The notes: generated by a model not told the origin, from the sequence alone. Numbered from the stretch's first letter, positions 16,633 through 24,043 are shown. The stretch is DNA of 64,000 bases from ZC4RG35 sp041747855 (GCA_041747855.1 JBGTEJ010000055.1:1-64000), one strand, 5' to 3'. Translations and numbers: made by a program.

Positions 16633-17744
16633 TGCGTCATCTGGCGGCGAAGCCGTACTGTGAAGTCTTCCGCCAGTTCGTTGGTCTGTTGGAGAAGAGC
16701 GGCTCGTCTGCGGACCGGCGGGGACAGCACGACCACGGCCTGGTCGTTATTCCTAAAGCCCATCGTTGCCATGTTTGGGTTGCGCTCTTGTTCGATGCGC
16801 GTCCGCCAAGGCATGTACCCCGCGCCCCGGAGGGCGATTACAGGAGCAGCGTGGCTCAACCGCTCAGCTGAGTCGACATGGTTGAGGAGTCGAGCACAGA
16901 AGCGAAGACCACTGGCGATTCGGTTCGAGACGTCCTCCTCGATCACAGATCTGATGCCCGACGCCCAGGTGCTCTGATCCACGGCAGGCTGAACGATCAG
17001 GAGGTTGGCAGTCTCGTCGATCGACACCAGACCCGAGCCTCGCTCCTGAGTCAATTGAATCGCGTCCCCCTTGACCGAAACCTCAGTGCCGACCGCCGAC
17101 GAAAGCACCGAATCACTGCCGGTGAGGGCCTCGGACAGAAGAAACCTTCCCAACACATCCTCATCGAGTTCGGCCGGCCGTAGTACCGAGCGCAGCGGTC
17201 CGCTTGCGACCGCCAGTATGAGGTCAGGGCCACCAGAATGGAGCTCCGTTGGTAGCAGGCCTCGAGCCCGATCAACAAGCTCGGCATGGTCTAGGGGAGC
17301 CGCCTCGTTTGCGAGCGCAAATTCGTAGATGGCACGCATGACTTTGTCGCGTAGCTCAGATGCGTCACTGAATCCGGCAGTGAAGTGCCCACGTTCCCAT
17401 CCCCTCACTTCGCGTATGAACTCTGCCTGCTGCTCCTCGGGGTCAATGCCATCCTGTATGAACACAAGGACCGGTGTCGCATCACGAGCCTCGCGATACT
17501 CCTCGTGAGTTGCCGAGAGTCCAGATGCTTGAACTGCGCCGTACTCAGCACCAAGAATCAGCAGAAGGACGTCCGCATCGCGAACTTCAGCCAGACAGGC
17601 TTGCTGTGGGGTATTTGAAGTCGCGCTGAAGTCTTCGGCCCGAACTGGCGTGTGGCGAAGGTTGGCAACCGCAGACGCGGCGGCGTCTCGAAGGGCTTCC
17701 TGGCCACGGATGAGAGAACTTATGAACACCTGCATCGGACCCAT
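16629..17744 (-). CDS. DUF4062-domain protein (TIR-like N-terminus)
   Basis: 371 residues. MQVFISSLIRGQEALRDAA near the start, then PVRAEDF, CLAEVRDADVLLLILGAEYG and THEEYREA, is the DUF4062 signature, a Rossmann/TIR-like fold found at the N-terminus of many defence-associated proteins. Residues after about 150 match nothing known to me and may carry the effector or sensor function. ATG 17744 is preceded by GAGAG; ATG 17735 and GTG 17756 are alternatives. It is the first gene of a two-gene operon facing away from tRNA-Ala. Confidence 0.75.
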   Translation of the reverse strand: MGPMQVFISSLIRGQEALRDAAASAVANLRHTPVRAEDFSATSNTPQQACLAEVRDADVLLLILGAEYGAVQASGLSATHEEYREARDATPVLVFIQDGIDPEEQQAEFIREVRGWERGHFTAGFSDASELRDKVMRAIYEFALANEAAPLDHAELVDRARGLLPTELHSGGPDLILAVASGPLRSVLRPAELDEDVLGRFLLSEALTGSDSVLSSAVGTEVSVKGDAIQLTQERGSGLVSIDETANLLIVQPAVDQSTWASGIRSVIEEDVSNRIASGLRFCARLLNHVDSAERLSHAAPVIALRGAGYMPWRTRIEQERNPNMATMGFRNNDQAVVVLSPPVRRRAALLQQTNELAEDFTVRLRRQMTQ

Positions 17745-17791
17745 TATCTCTCGCACCTATGACAGAACCGCGGTCAATTGGGGCCGTTCCT

Positions 17792-17818
17792 CGGACTCCT
17801 GCGGACTCTTCGCGGACT
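17792..17818. repeat. Three CGGACTC repeats inside att C, possible integrase arm sites
   Basis: CGGACTC starts at 17792, 17802 and 17812, exactly ten bases apart. The array is 73-99 bases from att core C, on the island side. Confidence 0.5.
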
Positions 17819-17860
17819 CCTGGCCAAGACAGCGTCCGCGAGATCATCCGTCGGGACAGC

Positions 17861-17886
17861 AAACCCCCAGGTAGAAGAGGGTTTTT
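17861..17886 (-). terminator. Terminator-like hairpin downstream of tRNA-Ala
   Basis: On the minus strand AAACCC pairs with GGGTTT across an about 12-base loop just after the tRNA 3' end. A similar but diverged structure sits next to att copy B, suggesting that the elements brought tRNA-downstream sequence with them. Confidence 0.5.
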
Positions 17887-17890
17887 AGGA

Positions 17891-17938
17891 GTGGAGCTGA
17901 GGGGATTTGAACCCCTGACCCCTTGACTGCCAGTCAAG
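17891..17938. repeat. att core copy C within the intact tRNA-Ala
   Basis: The 48-bp sequence identical to 4236-4283, covering the anticodon arm to the tRNA 3' end plus one flanking base. The tRNA reading frame of structure is complete here because the 5' half follows at 17939-17965. Confidence 0.88.
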
Positions 17939-17965
17939 TGCTCTGCCAGGCTGAGCTACAGCCCC
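17892..17965 (-). tRNA. tRNA-Ala(GGC)
   Basis: 74 bases fold as a full cloverleaf: acceptor GGGGCTG/CAGCTCC with the alanine identity pair G3-U70, D stem GCTC/GAGC, anticodon stem CTTGA/TCAAG with loop CTGGCAG (anticodon GGC), T stem AGGGG/CCCCT, and discriminator A. CCA is not encoded. Its 3' end faces the island, as expected for a tRNA regenerated by integration. Confidence 0.96.
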
Positions 17966-18016
17966 TTTCGGGATTCGGCATTTTAGCTGGAACCACGGTC
18001 TCGGAGAATCTGGGCA

Positions 18017-18979
18017 CTATTCGGACTCTGCCGATTTCCCATACCCGGTCACCAGCGCACGCCCGAGATCGGCGAGGACTCCACGCAGGTCACTCGGATC
18101 CTCGACTTCGAACGAGAAAGGCAGGCTAACCAGGTAGCGGGCAAGCCAACCCAGGTCGTCGGCCCCGATCAAGAGCCGAGTGCGCACGGGCCCGGCACCT
18201 TCCAACGACCCTACCGACGGTGGTATCGATCGACGGACGATCTCGATAGGGGCGTCGAGCATGATCACCGCCCGAATGCTGTATGCGTTCACGGCAACAC
18301 CCGTGGTCACCATTTCGACGGGGTCGGGGGCGGGACGCCTGGTAGAACGAATGCCGGTCGCTCGGGCTCCTGACAGCCGGTCCATCCGAAAGCTTCGCCA
18401 GTCGTCCCGGTCGAGGTCGTAGCCGGCGAGGTACCAACGTCGTCCCAGATGAACCACCTGGAGCGGTTCCACGTGCCGTTCGGTCTGTCGGCCAGCGGAG
18501 TCCACGTACCCGAACCGCAACCTGATCCGACTCCTGGCGGCACCAGAAACGACGGCCAGTTCGGCCGGGTCGATCATGACATTGCCGAAGGGCACCGTCA
18601 CCGTCGATTCGGCGATGTCGTTGAGACGGTCACGCAACTTCGGTGGCAGCACTTGTTCAAGTTTGGCCATAGCCGAGAGCGAGGAGTCCTCGATGCCAGC
18701 CACCGCCGAGGTAGCCGCAATCCTGAGCCCGACCGCGACAGCGAGCGCCTCATCGTCGTCGAGAAGAAGGGGAGGGAGCTTGCCACCCGCCCCTAACCGG
18801 TACCCGCCCCCTGGACCGGCCAGCGCCTCCACCGGGTATCCCAACGAACGCAACCGGGCGATGTCTCTCCGGATCGTCCTGGGAGTGACTCTGAGCCGAT
18901 CCGACAACTGGTCCGATGTCCAGTCGACCCTGCCCTGCAACAGGGCGAGAAGCTTGAGTAATCGTTCTGCGGTGTCCAC
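18017..18979 (-). CDS. HTH-WYL transcriptional regulator
   Basis: 320 residues. The N-terminal winged HTH is of DeoR/YafY type (TSDQLSDRLRVTPRTIRRDI). A WYL domain follows at about 140-215, with VEPLQVVHLGRRWYLAGYD and FRMDRL, then a WCX-like C-terminal extension. WYL domains sense nucleotides, nucleic acids or other ligands. The GTG start at 18979 lies downstream of an inverted repeat at 19003-19017 that could be its operator. It is chromosomal flank, outside the att-bounded island. Confidence 0.88.
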   Translation of the reverse strand: MDTAERLLKLLALLQGRVDWTSDQLSDRLRVTPRTIRRDIARLRSLGYPVEALAGPGGGYRLGAGGKLPPLLLDDDEALAVAVGLRIAATSAVAGIEDSSLSAMAKLEQVLPPKLRDRLNDIAESTVTVPFGNVMIDPAELAVVSGAARSRIRLRFGYVDSAGRQTERHVEPLQVVHLGRRWYLAGYDLDRDDWRSFRMDRLSGARATGIRSTRRPAPDPVEMVTTGVAVNAYSIRAVIMLDAPIEIVRRSIPPSVGSLEGAGPVRTRLLIGADDLGWLARYLVSLPFSFEVEDPSDLRGVLADLGRALVTGYGKSAESE

Positions 18980-19002
18980 GGGGACATCATCCTAAATATT
19001 CA

Positions 19003-19017
19003 GGACAGACGCTGTCC
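19003..19017. promoter_or_regulatory. Inverted repeat upstream of the WYL regulator
   Basis: GGACAG-ACG-CTGTCC: perfect 6-bp arms with a 3-base spacer, 24 bases upstream of the regulator start and between it and the rightward gene at 19079. Operator function is inferred from position. Confidence 0.45.
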
Positions 19018-19078
19018 GCTATGCCCCATATATTCGAGGATGTGAACTGCAAAGACGGCAGATAAAGAAGGGACCGAA

Positions 19079-19267
19079 GTGATCATGTTCATCGGATACG
19101 AGGAAGCGAAGAACCTGCAAAGGGAGCGCGTCGAACGATCCCTCCACCGCTACCAGTTGATCACTGCACTCTCCGTCGGCCACCCGGCCGTACCATCGGC
19201 CGAAGCCGAGGTCGTGGAGCTGCCACATGCCGAAGCGTGTGAGTGCGCCGAGCAGATAGGTGCCTGA
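19079..19267 (+). CDS. Small hypothetical protein
   Basis: 62 residues, GTG 19079 with AAGGGA five bases upstream (ATG 19085 is the alternative). The first half (GYEEAKNLQRERVERSLHRY) is a charged amphipathic helix of a kind common in short actinobacterial proteins. It is divergent from the WYL gene, and its stop overlaps the start of the GNAT pseudogene (ATGA), suggesting the two were an operon. Function unknown. Confidence 0.5.
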   Translation: MIMFIGYEEAKNLQRERVERSLHRYQLITALSVGHPAVPSAEAEVVELPHAEACECAEQIGA

Positions 19268-19857
19268 TGAACGAATGGTCGACAACGGTGCGAATTGAAG
19301 GGGGGGTCCTTGCCTGTCACCCGGCAACACCCAACCGGTTCGCCGACCTAGAGGGGTGCTCGGATCCTCCGCCGTCTCCAAGAAGTGCTTCTGCATGTGG
19401 TGGCGCCGAGAACCAGGGAGCGGATACGGTGAGACCGGGAACAGAGACCGGTTCTCCCGGGTCGTCGAAGCCGGGCCTCCGCCCGGGCTCATCGGTTATC
19501 TCGAAGGTGAGCCCGTCGGATGGGTCCAGGTAGGCCCGAGAGACGACTTTCCCGGACTTGATCGCTCCCGGCTCCTTGCCAGAGTTGACGACAAGCCAGT
19601 GTGGACGATCAACTGCTTCGTGGTCCGATCAGGTCAGACGCCGAGGCGTCGGCTCGGCGATGGCCCTGGCTGCTGTCGAGTTCGCGGCCCATCAAGGAGC
19701 GGAAACCGTCGAGGCCTACCCATACGAGGACACCAAGTGGGCGGCGGTCAACTTCTACACGGGAACCGTCGGGATGTTCGAAGAGCTGGGTTTCGAAGAA
19801 GTCGCCAGACGTAAACCGACACGGCCGATAGTCCGCCTCGAGGTAGAAACCGGCTAG
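19267..19857 (+). pseudogene. GNAT-family N-acetyltransferase, broken by two frameshifts
   Basis: Three reading frames together make one GNAT protein. Frame one from ATG 19267 gives VRIE...PNRFADLEG. A shift near 19350 gives VLGSSAVSKKCFCMWWRREPG through GEPVGWVQVGP to INCFVVRSG. A second shift near 19635 gives RRRGVGSAMALAAVEFA, the acetyl-CoA-binding motif, on to the stop at 19857. Each shift can be repaired by one base. Either the gene is decaying or the assembly has errors here. Its end overlaps the convergent rsfS stop by four bases. Confidence 0.75.
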
Positions 19858-20204
19858 CTCTCGGTAACCAACGGCTCGGCCCAATCGACACGTTTGGAAT
19901 CGCCCCACAGCCGTTCCAGCGAATAGAAATCACGGGGTTCGGCCTGGAACAGGTGAACGATGATGTCGCCGTAGTCCATGAGCAGCCACTCCCCCTCGGT
20001 CTTGCCCTCCAGCCTGAGGGGCTTGAGTTGGAAGGCTTCTCCGAGCTTCTCCTCGACATGTTCGGCGAGGGCCTGGACATGGGGTCGGGAGGTTCCAGTT
20101 GCTAGGACGAAAACGTCAGACAGGAAGAACACCTTCTCCACATCGAGCAGGACAATGTCGAGCCCTTTCTTGCTGAAGATGGCATCCGCTGCCACCCGGG
20201 CCAC
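19854..20204 (-). CDS. rsfS: Ribosomal silencing factor RsfS
   Basis: 116 residues. The family core is present: DIVLLDVEKVFFLSDVFVLATGTSRPHVQALA, then WLLMDYGDIIVHLFQ and YSLERLW. RsfS binds ribosomal protein L14 and blocks subunit joining when nutrients are low. It follows nadD on the same strand with a 14-base gap, the usual bacterial order. GTG 20204 is the only in-frame start after the last stop; it lacks a good ribosome site, so translation may be coupled to nadD. Confidence 0.92.
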   Translation of the reverse strand: MARVAADAIFSKKGLDIVLLDVEKVFFLSDVFVLATGTSRPHVQALAEHVEEKLGEAFQLKPLRLEGKTEGEWLLMDYGDIIVHLFQAEPRDFYSLERLWGDSKRVDWAEPLVTES

Positions 20205-20218
20205 TTCGACACTGTGCT

Positions 20219-20839
20219 CTACGACGATTCCTCCATCTCAGGTTGGCTCTGAAGAGTATCGCCTTTTAGCCCCTTCGTGTAGAGACCATGATCCACGATG
20301 TATCTGTGGACCTCGTCGGTGACCAGATACCGGAAAGGTCCACCGGCTGCGACAAGTCGGCGGATGCCGGTCGCACTCATATCCAGAAGTCCCATGTCAA
20401 GAAAGCGCGCCTGAGGTACGACGGCTTCAACTGATGAGACGTTGGTCCCCGGTCGGGGTATCACCAGGACGGTCACCCGATCTAGGACATCCTCCACCCG
20501 GTGCCAGGTGGGAAGTGACAATGCGGCATCGGCACCGAGGATAAGGAACAGGTCCTCGTCGTCTGGAAACGTGGCCAGGGTGTCGACGGTGTAGGTGGGA
20601 CCGTCGCGGTCGACTTCTCTCGAATCGGCTTCCAGACCAGGAACACCTTGAATCGCGACCCTGACCATCTGGAGCCGGTGGCGACCGGGCGAGATGTTCA
20701 CCCCCTCCTTCTGCCAAGGGTCACCCGCCGGAATGAAGAGAACCCTGTCCAACTCTGCCTGAGCGAGGGCGACCTCTCCAGCATGGAGATGGGCAATATG
20801 GATCGGGTCGAAGGTTCCGCCGAGTATCCCGGTGCGCAC
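20219..20839 (-). CDS. nadD: Nicotinate-nucleotide adenylyltransferase
   Basis: 206 residues from GTG 20839. GILGGTFDPIHIAHL is the nucleotidyltransferase (T/H)xGH-type motif, and SATGIRRLV near the C-terminus is the ISSTxxR equivalent. It makes nicotinate adenine dinucleotide for NAD synthesis. The frame is open further upstream, but that part has no family similarity and overlaps the M23-like gene. Downstream neighbour rsfS forms the classic nadD-rsfS pair. Confidence 0.92.
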   Translation of the reverse strand: MRTGILGGTFDPIHIAHLHAGEVALAQAELDRVLFIPAGDPWQKEGVNISPGRHRLQMVRVAIQGVPGLEADSREVDRDGPTYTVDTLATFPDDEDLFLILGADAALSLPTWHRVEDVLDRVTVLVIPRPGTNVSSVEAVVPQARFLDMGLLDMSATGIRRLVAAGGPFRYLVTDEVHRYIVDHGLYTKGLKGDTLQSQPEMEESS

Positions 20840-21293
20840 GGGACCGAGGATAGGGCTCCCGAGGTGGGGGCAGAAGGCGGAGACCACGGCTGATGTCCGT
20901 TTCCCTGCACCCGATCTGAGGTAGCGGGTCGACATATACCCCGCCGATCCGAAGTGACATGTGCACCCCTGGCTCGCCATGCGGCGCACCCGCGGTGGCT
21001 ATCCGGTCTCCACGGGTGACCTGATCGCCAACGAACACCTCGATGTACTCGAGATAGGAGACCGATACCTTGAACCCGGCCACAGGCTCGATGGTGATAC
21101 TCCTCATCCCGGCGACGCTGCCGGCGAAGGTGACACGGCCGGTTACCGGAGCCCGCACCGTGTCGCCGACATCGGCTGCGAAGTCCACGCCCCAATGACC
21201 GGCGTACTGGCCGATGGGGAAGAACGGGGCGATCACCGGGCCGGAGACCGGAGGACTCAGGCACACCGCGGCGATGGCAAAGACAGCGAACAT
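20721..21293 (-). CDS. Degenerate M23 (LytM-like) peptidase domain protein
   Basis: 190 residues. A short signal peptide-like N-terminus (MFAVFAIAAVCLSPPVSG) precedes an M23 fold: HWGVDFAADVGDTVRAPVTG has the first zinc ligands (H-x3-D). The second motif, normally H-x-H, reads GVHMSLRIGG, so its second His is Ser. Enzyme activity is therefore doubtful; it may be a LytM-type activator. GGGAGGT precedes ATG 21293. After the domain (about base 20890) the frame runs into nadD in another frame, an unusual overlap of about 119 bases; the true end may be earlier if a base is in error. Confidence 0.7.
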   Translation of the reverse strand: MFAVFAIAAVCLSPPVSGPVIAPFFPIGQYAGHWGVDFAADVGDTVRAPVTGRVTFAGSVAGMRSITIEPVAGFKVSVSYLEYIEVFVGDQVTRGDRIATAGAPHGEPGVHMSLRIGGVYVDPLPQIGCRETDISRGLRLLPPPREPYPRSRAHRDTRRNLRPDPYCPSPCWRGRPRSGRVGQGSLHSGG

Positions 21294-21365
21294 CTCAACC
21301 TCCCATTGCGAACGTAATGACCGCCGATGACAAGTTCCAGGGGGTCGCGACTAAGTTCTCTATGG

Positions 21366-22376
21366 ATGACTACACGAGTCGGACTAATGGGTTTCGGTCG
21401 GATCGGGCGCAATGTGATGCGTCTGCTCCAAGATCGGAACGACCTCCAGGTGGTGGCCATCCAGGACACGGCGCGTCACGAGGGGCTCACCTACCTCCTC
21501 AAGTACGACTCGATCTATGGGCGCTTTCACGGGGAAGTCAGCGCCGATGACGAGGCACTGATAGTGGACGGTCGCCGGATCACCTTCGGTTCGGCGACGA
21601 CGCCGGCCGACACGTCTTGGTCGGACGACGAAGTCGAAATCGTCATCGACACCACCAGTCGCTATCGGGACCTTGCCAGTCTCAACGCACATCTCGAGAC
21701 CGGAGCGAGCAAGGTGGTCCTCACATCGAGTCCGGAGACCCCCGGTGAGATCCCCCTCCTGATCATGGGGATCAACGACAGCCTTCTCGACGCCGGACCG
21801 AAGGTGATGGCACTCGGTTCGAATACCGCCATAGCGGCGGCGCCGATCCTGGAGACCCTCCATAGGGACTTCGGTGTGTCGAGGGCCTTCATCACAACGG
21901 TGAAGGCGATGTCTAAGTCGGGTCGTCTCGCCGACGTCCCCACCGACGGGTTCCGAACCAGTCGTGCAGCCGGTGAGAACATCATCCCGTCGGAGACCAA
22001 CTCTGCCGAAGTGATCGCACAAGCGCTCCCCGACCTGGAGGGTGTGATGCTCGCAACCTCGGTGAACGTTCCCGTTCCCGACGGTTCGGTTGTCGACATG
22101 GTCACCGAGGTCCCCGCGGGGGTCACCGTGGAACAGGTGAACCGGGCGGTCGCAGACGCCGTTGGCAGTCGCTATCGGGGGATCATCGAGTACACCACCG
22201 ATCCGATCGTCTCCTCCGACGTCCGCAACAACCCGCATTCCGGGGTCTTCGACAGCCTTGCGACCATGGTCACCGGAGACACGCTGGTGAAGACCGTGAC
22301 CTGGTTCAACAACGGCTGGGGGTACTCACATCGAGTGGTCGAAGTTGCCTCCAAGATGACAGGGGACACCCGATGA
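21366..22376 (+). CDS. GAPDH-like protein lacking the catalytic residues (probable pseudoenzyme)
   Basis: 336 residues, the same length as the downstream gap product, so positions align without major gaps. The NAD-binding motif GFGRIGR is kept. The catalytic SNASCTTNC block is GSNTAIAAA, so Cys153 is Asn. The catalytic His180 is Lys (TTVKAMS for NTVHAYT). The phosphate-binding Arg before VPVPDG is replaced (SVNVPVPDG), and NEWGY is NNGWGY. It cannot work as a normal dehydrogenase but is full length and in frame, so it is not a simple pseudogene. ATG 21366 matches the family start. It overlaps gap by four bases (22373-22376); it may form mixed tetramers or have a regulatory role. Confidence 0.88.
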   Translation: MTTRVGLMGFGRIGRNVMRLLQDRNDLQVVAIQDTARHEGLTYLLKYDSIYGRFHGEVSADDEALIVDGRRITFGSATTPADTSWSDDEVEIVIDTTSRYRDLASLNAHLETGASKVVLTSSPETPGEIPLLIMGINDSLLDAGPKVMALGSNTAIAAAPILETLHRDFGVSRAFITTVKAMSKSGRLADVPTDGFRTSRAAGENIIPSETNSAEVIAQALPDLEGVMLATSVNVPVPDGSVVDMVTEVPAGVTVEQVNRAVADAVGSRYRGIIEYTTDPIVSSDVRNNPHSGVFDSLATMVTGDTLVKTVTWFNNGWGYSHRVVEVASKMTGDTR

Positions 22377-23383
22377 CCCGGGTGGGGATCAACGGATTCG
22401 GCCGGATCGGGAGGACAGTATTCCGCATTATCGCCTCACGCCCCGACCGTGACATCGAGGTGATTGCGATCAACGACCTTTCCGACGACGAGATTCTCGC
22501 CTACCTCCTCCAATACGACTCCGTGATGGGGAGGTTCGATCAGCCGGTGTCTGTCAGCGACGGAGTGATGACCGTAGATGGACATGACATCGCCATGTTG
22601 ATGGAGCGGGACCCGGCGGCACTCCCATGGGCAAAATTCGGTGTGGATGTGGTCATCGAGGCAACCGGAGTGTTCAGGGACCGCGAGTCGCTTCAGAAGC
22701 ATGTCGATGCCGGGGCCAAGCGGGTGATCCTCACCGTTCCGCCCAAAGGCGAGGTAGACCAAATTGTGGTGCTCGGAGTCAACGATGACCAGATCGGGCC
22801 AGACGACGTGATCATCTCCAATGCCTCATGCACCACGAACTGTCTGGCCCCGCTGGCCAAAGTCATCGACGACGCGTTCGGGATCAGGAAAGGGGTCATG
22901 AACACGGTTCATGCCTACACCAACGACCAGCGTCTTGCCGATGTGCCCCACAGCGACCTGCGTCGGAGCCGGGCTGCAACCGAGAACATCATCCTCACGA
23001 CTACAGGAGCGGCTAGCGCGGTCGGTCTGGTTCTCCCCTCGCTGAAGGGCAAGCTGGACGGAACCGCCATGCGGGTACCGGTGCCCGACGGTTCTATCGT
23101 CGATCTGGTCGTCGAGTTGGACCGCGACGTGACCGTCCAAGAGGTGAACGCGGCTGTGAAAGCCGCCGCCGAAGGCGCCCTCAAGGGGATCCTTGAGTAC
23201 ACCGAGGACCACATCGTCTCGACCGACGTCATCGGCGACCCCCACTCATGCATCTTCGACGCCAGCGGCACCCATGTCCTCGGGGGCAACCTCCTCAAGG
23301 TGATGGCCTGGTACGACAACGAGTGGGGCTACTCGTCCCGGGTCGTCGACCTGATCGAACATCTCGCCGAATTCGATGACTGA
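22373..23383 (+). CDS. gap: Glyceraldehyde-3-phosphate dehydrogenase
   Basis: 336 residues, canonical. NGFGRIGR binds NAD; SNASCTTNC carries catalytic Cys153, NTVHAYT catalytic His180, TGAASAV and MRVPVPDG the phosphate sites, and DNEWGYSSR the C-terminal motif. It oxidises glyceraldehyde 3-phosphate to 1,3-bisphosphoglycerate in glycolysis. It is translated from an ATG that overlaps the stop of the GAPDH-like gene. No pgk or tpi follows, unlike many actinobacteria; a convergent PIN toxin gene begins three bases after its stop. Confidence 0.97.
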   Translation: MTRVGINGFGRIGRTVFRIIASRPDRDIEVIAINDLSDDEILAYLLQYDSVMGRFDQPVSVSDGVMTVDGHDIAMLMERDPAALPWAKFGVDVVIEATGVFRDRESLQKHVDAGAKRVILTVPPKGEVDQIVVLGVNDDQIGPDDVIISNASCTTNCLAPLAKVIDDAFGIRKGVMNTVHAYTNDQRLADVPHSDLRRSRAATENIILTTTGAASAVGLVLPSLKGKLDGTAMRVPVPDGSIVDLVVELDRDVTVQEVNAAVKAAAEGALKGILEYTEDHIVSTDVIGDPHSCIFDASGTHVLGGNLLKVMAWYDNEWGYSSRVVDLIEHLAEFDD

Positions 23384-23386
23384 CCG

Positions 23387-23761
23387 CTACCAGTAGACCT
23401 CGACGTCGTACCCGCTCAGCGACCGATCCTTGGACACGAGTGCCGCCCTCTCCTGCCTTGCCTGTGCGACCAGCATCCGATCGAATGGGTCTCCGTGAAG
23501 AGGTGGCAAAGCGGATAGCGACACAATGTGGGATGGTCGGACGTCGAGAAGCTCGAGGCCCTGGATCCTTGCCACTCGGTCCATGACTTCAGCGGTGTCG
23601 ACCTCGAACCCGATCCGTCCTCGCTTGATCTCAATCTCCCACAGCGACACGACACTGATGACGACATCCGCTTCTCGAATCAATTCATGCGCACCCTTGC
23701 TCAGCCGACGGTCGTCGGCCAGCCACCACAAGAGAGTGTGGGTGTCGAGAAGAGCTTTCAA
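23387..23761 (-). CDS. vapC: PIN-domain toxin (VapC-like ribonuclease)
   Basis: 124 residues. The acidic PIN residues are present: LLDTHTLLWWL (Asp6), SLWEIEIK, GDPFDRMLVAQA and SKDRSL. Such enzymes cut tRNA or rRNA when released from antitoxin. Its ATG overlaps the antitoxin stop by four bases, which fits an intact toxin-antitoxin pair. Confidence 0.9.
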   Translation of the reverse strand: MKALLDTHTLLWWLADDRRLSKGAHELIREADVVISVVSLWEIEIKRGRIGFEVDTAEVMDRVARIQGLELLDVRPSHIVSLSALPPLHGDPFDRMLVAQARQERAALVSKDRSLSGYDVEVYW

Positions 23762-23985
23762 ATCGGGCCCGTCCAGAACTCCTCGGGTAGAGGGTCGTCG
23801 AAGTCATCGGGCACAACGATCTTCCCCTTCAGGTGGCCAGGAACCTTGGGCAGCTTCTCTTTCACCGAGACGAGTCGCGCCACCGGTTTGCCAGCCCGGG
23901 AAATGACGACCTCTTCACCGGCTTCGACCAACTTAAGAAGTCGCGAGAGGTGGGTTTTCGCTTCATGCACACTCACCATGCTCAT
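23758..23985 (-). CDS. Phd/YefM-type antitoxin
   Basis: 75 residues. SVHEAKTHLSRLLKLVEAGEEVVISRAGKPVARL is the Phd/YefM DNA-binding fold, and the tail (PDDFDDPLPEEFW) is the toxin-binding segment. It should neutralise the PIN toxin and repress its own promoter. There is no ribosome site before ATG 23985, but a -10-like TAACTT ends seven bases upstream, so the mRNA may be leaderless. Confidence 0.9.
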   Translation of the reverse strand: MSMVSVHEAKTHLSRLLKLVEAGEEVVISRAGKPVARLVSVKEKLPKVPGHLKGKIVVPDDFDDPLPEEFWTGPI

Positions 23986-23992
23986 CTACAGG

Positions 23993-24035
23993 AAGTTACC
24001 TCCGACTTCTAGTTAGTCAACCAGTTGACTAACTA
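23993..24035 (-). promoter_or_regulatory. Promoter and operator of the toxin-antitoxin operon
   Basis: On the minus strand TTGACT (24015-24020) and TAACTT (23993-23998) are 16 bases apart, a sigma70-type promoter. A perfect inverted repeat with 11-bp arms and a 4-base loop (24010-24035) covers the -35 box. Antitoxin autoregulation is the likely use. The same dyad could also act as a terminator for the upstream MFS gene. Confidence 0.6.
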
Positions 24036-24043
24036 CCCGCTGG

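Larger units (their letters stand above)
14964..17938. mobile_element. Putative integrase-less element 2 between att B and the intact tRNA-Ala
   Basis: About 3 kb bounded by att copies B and C. It carries a two-gene DUF4062-type operon and two small unknown genes, and no recombinase. It would depend on the element 1 integrase in trans. The alternative is that it is the distal part of a single island. Confidence 0.55.
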
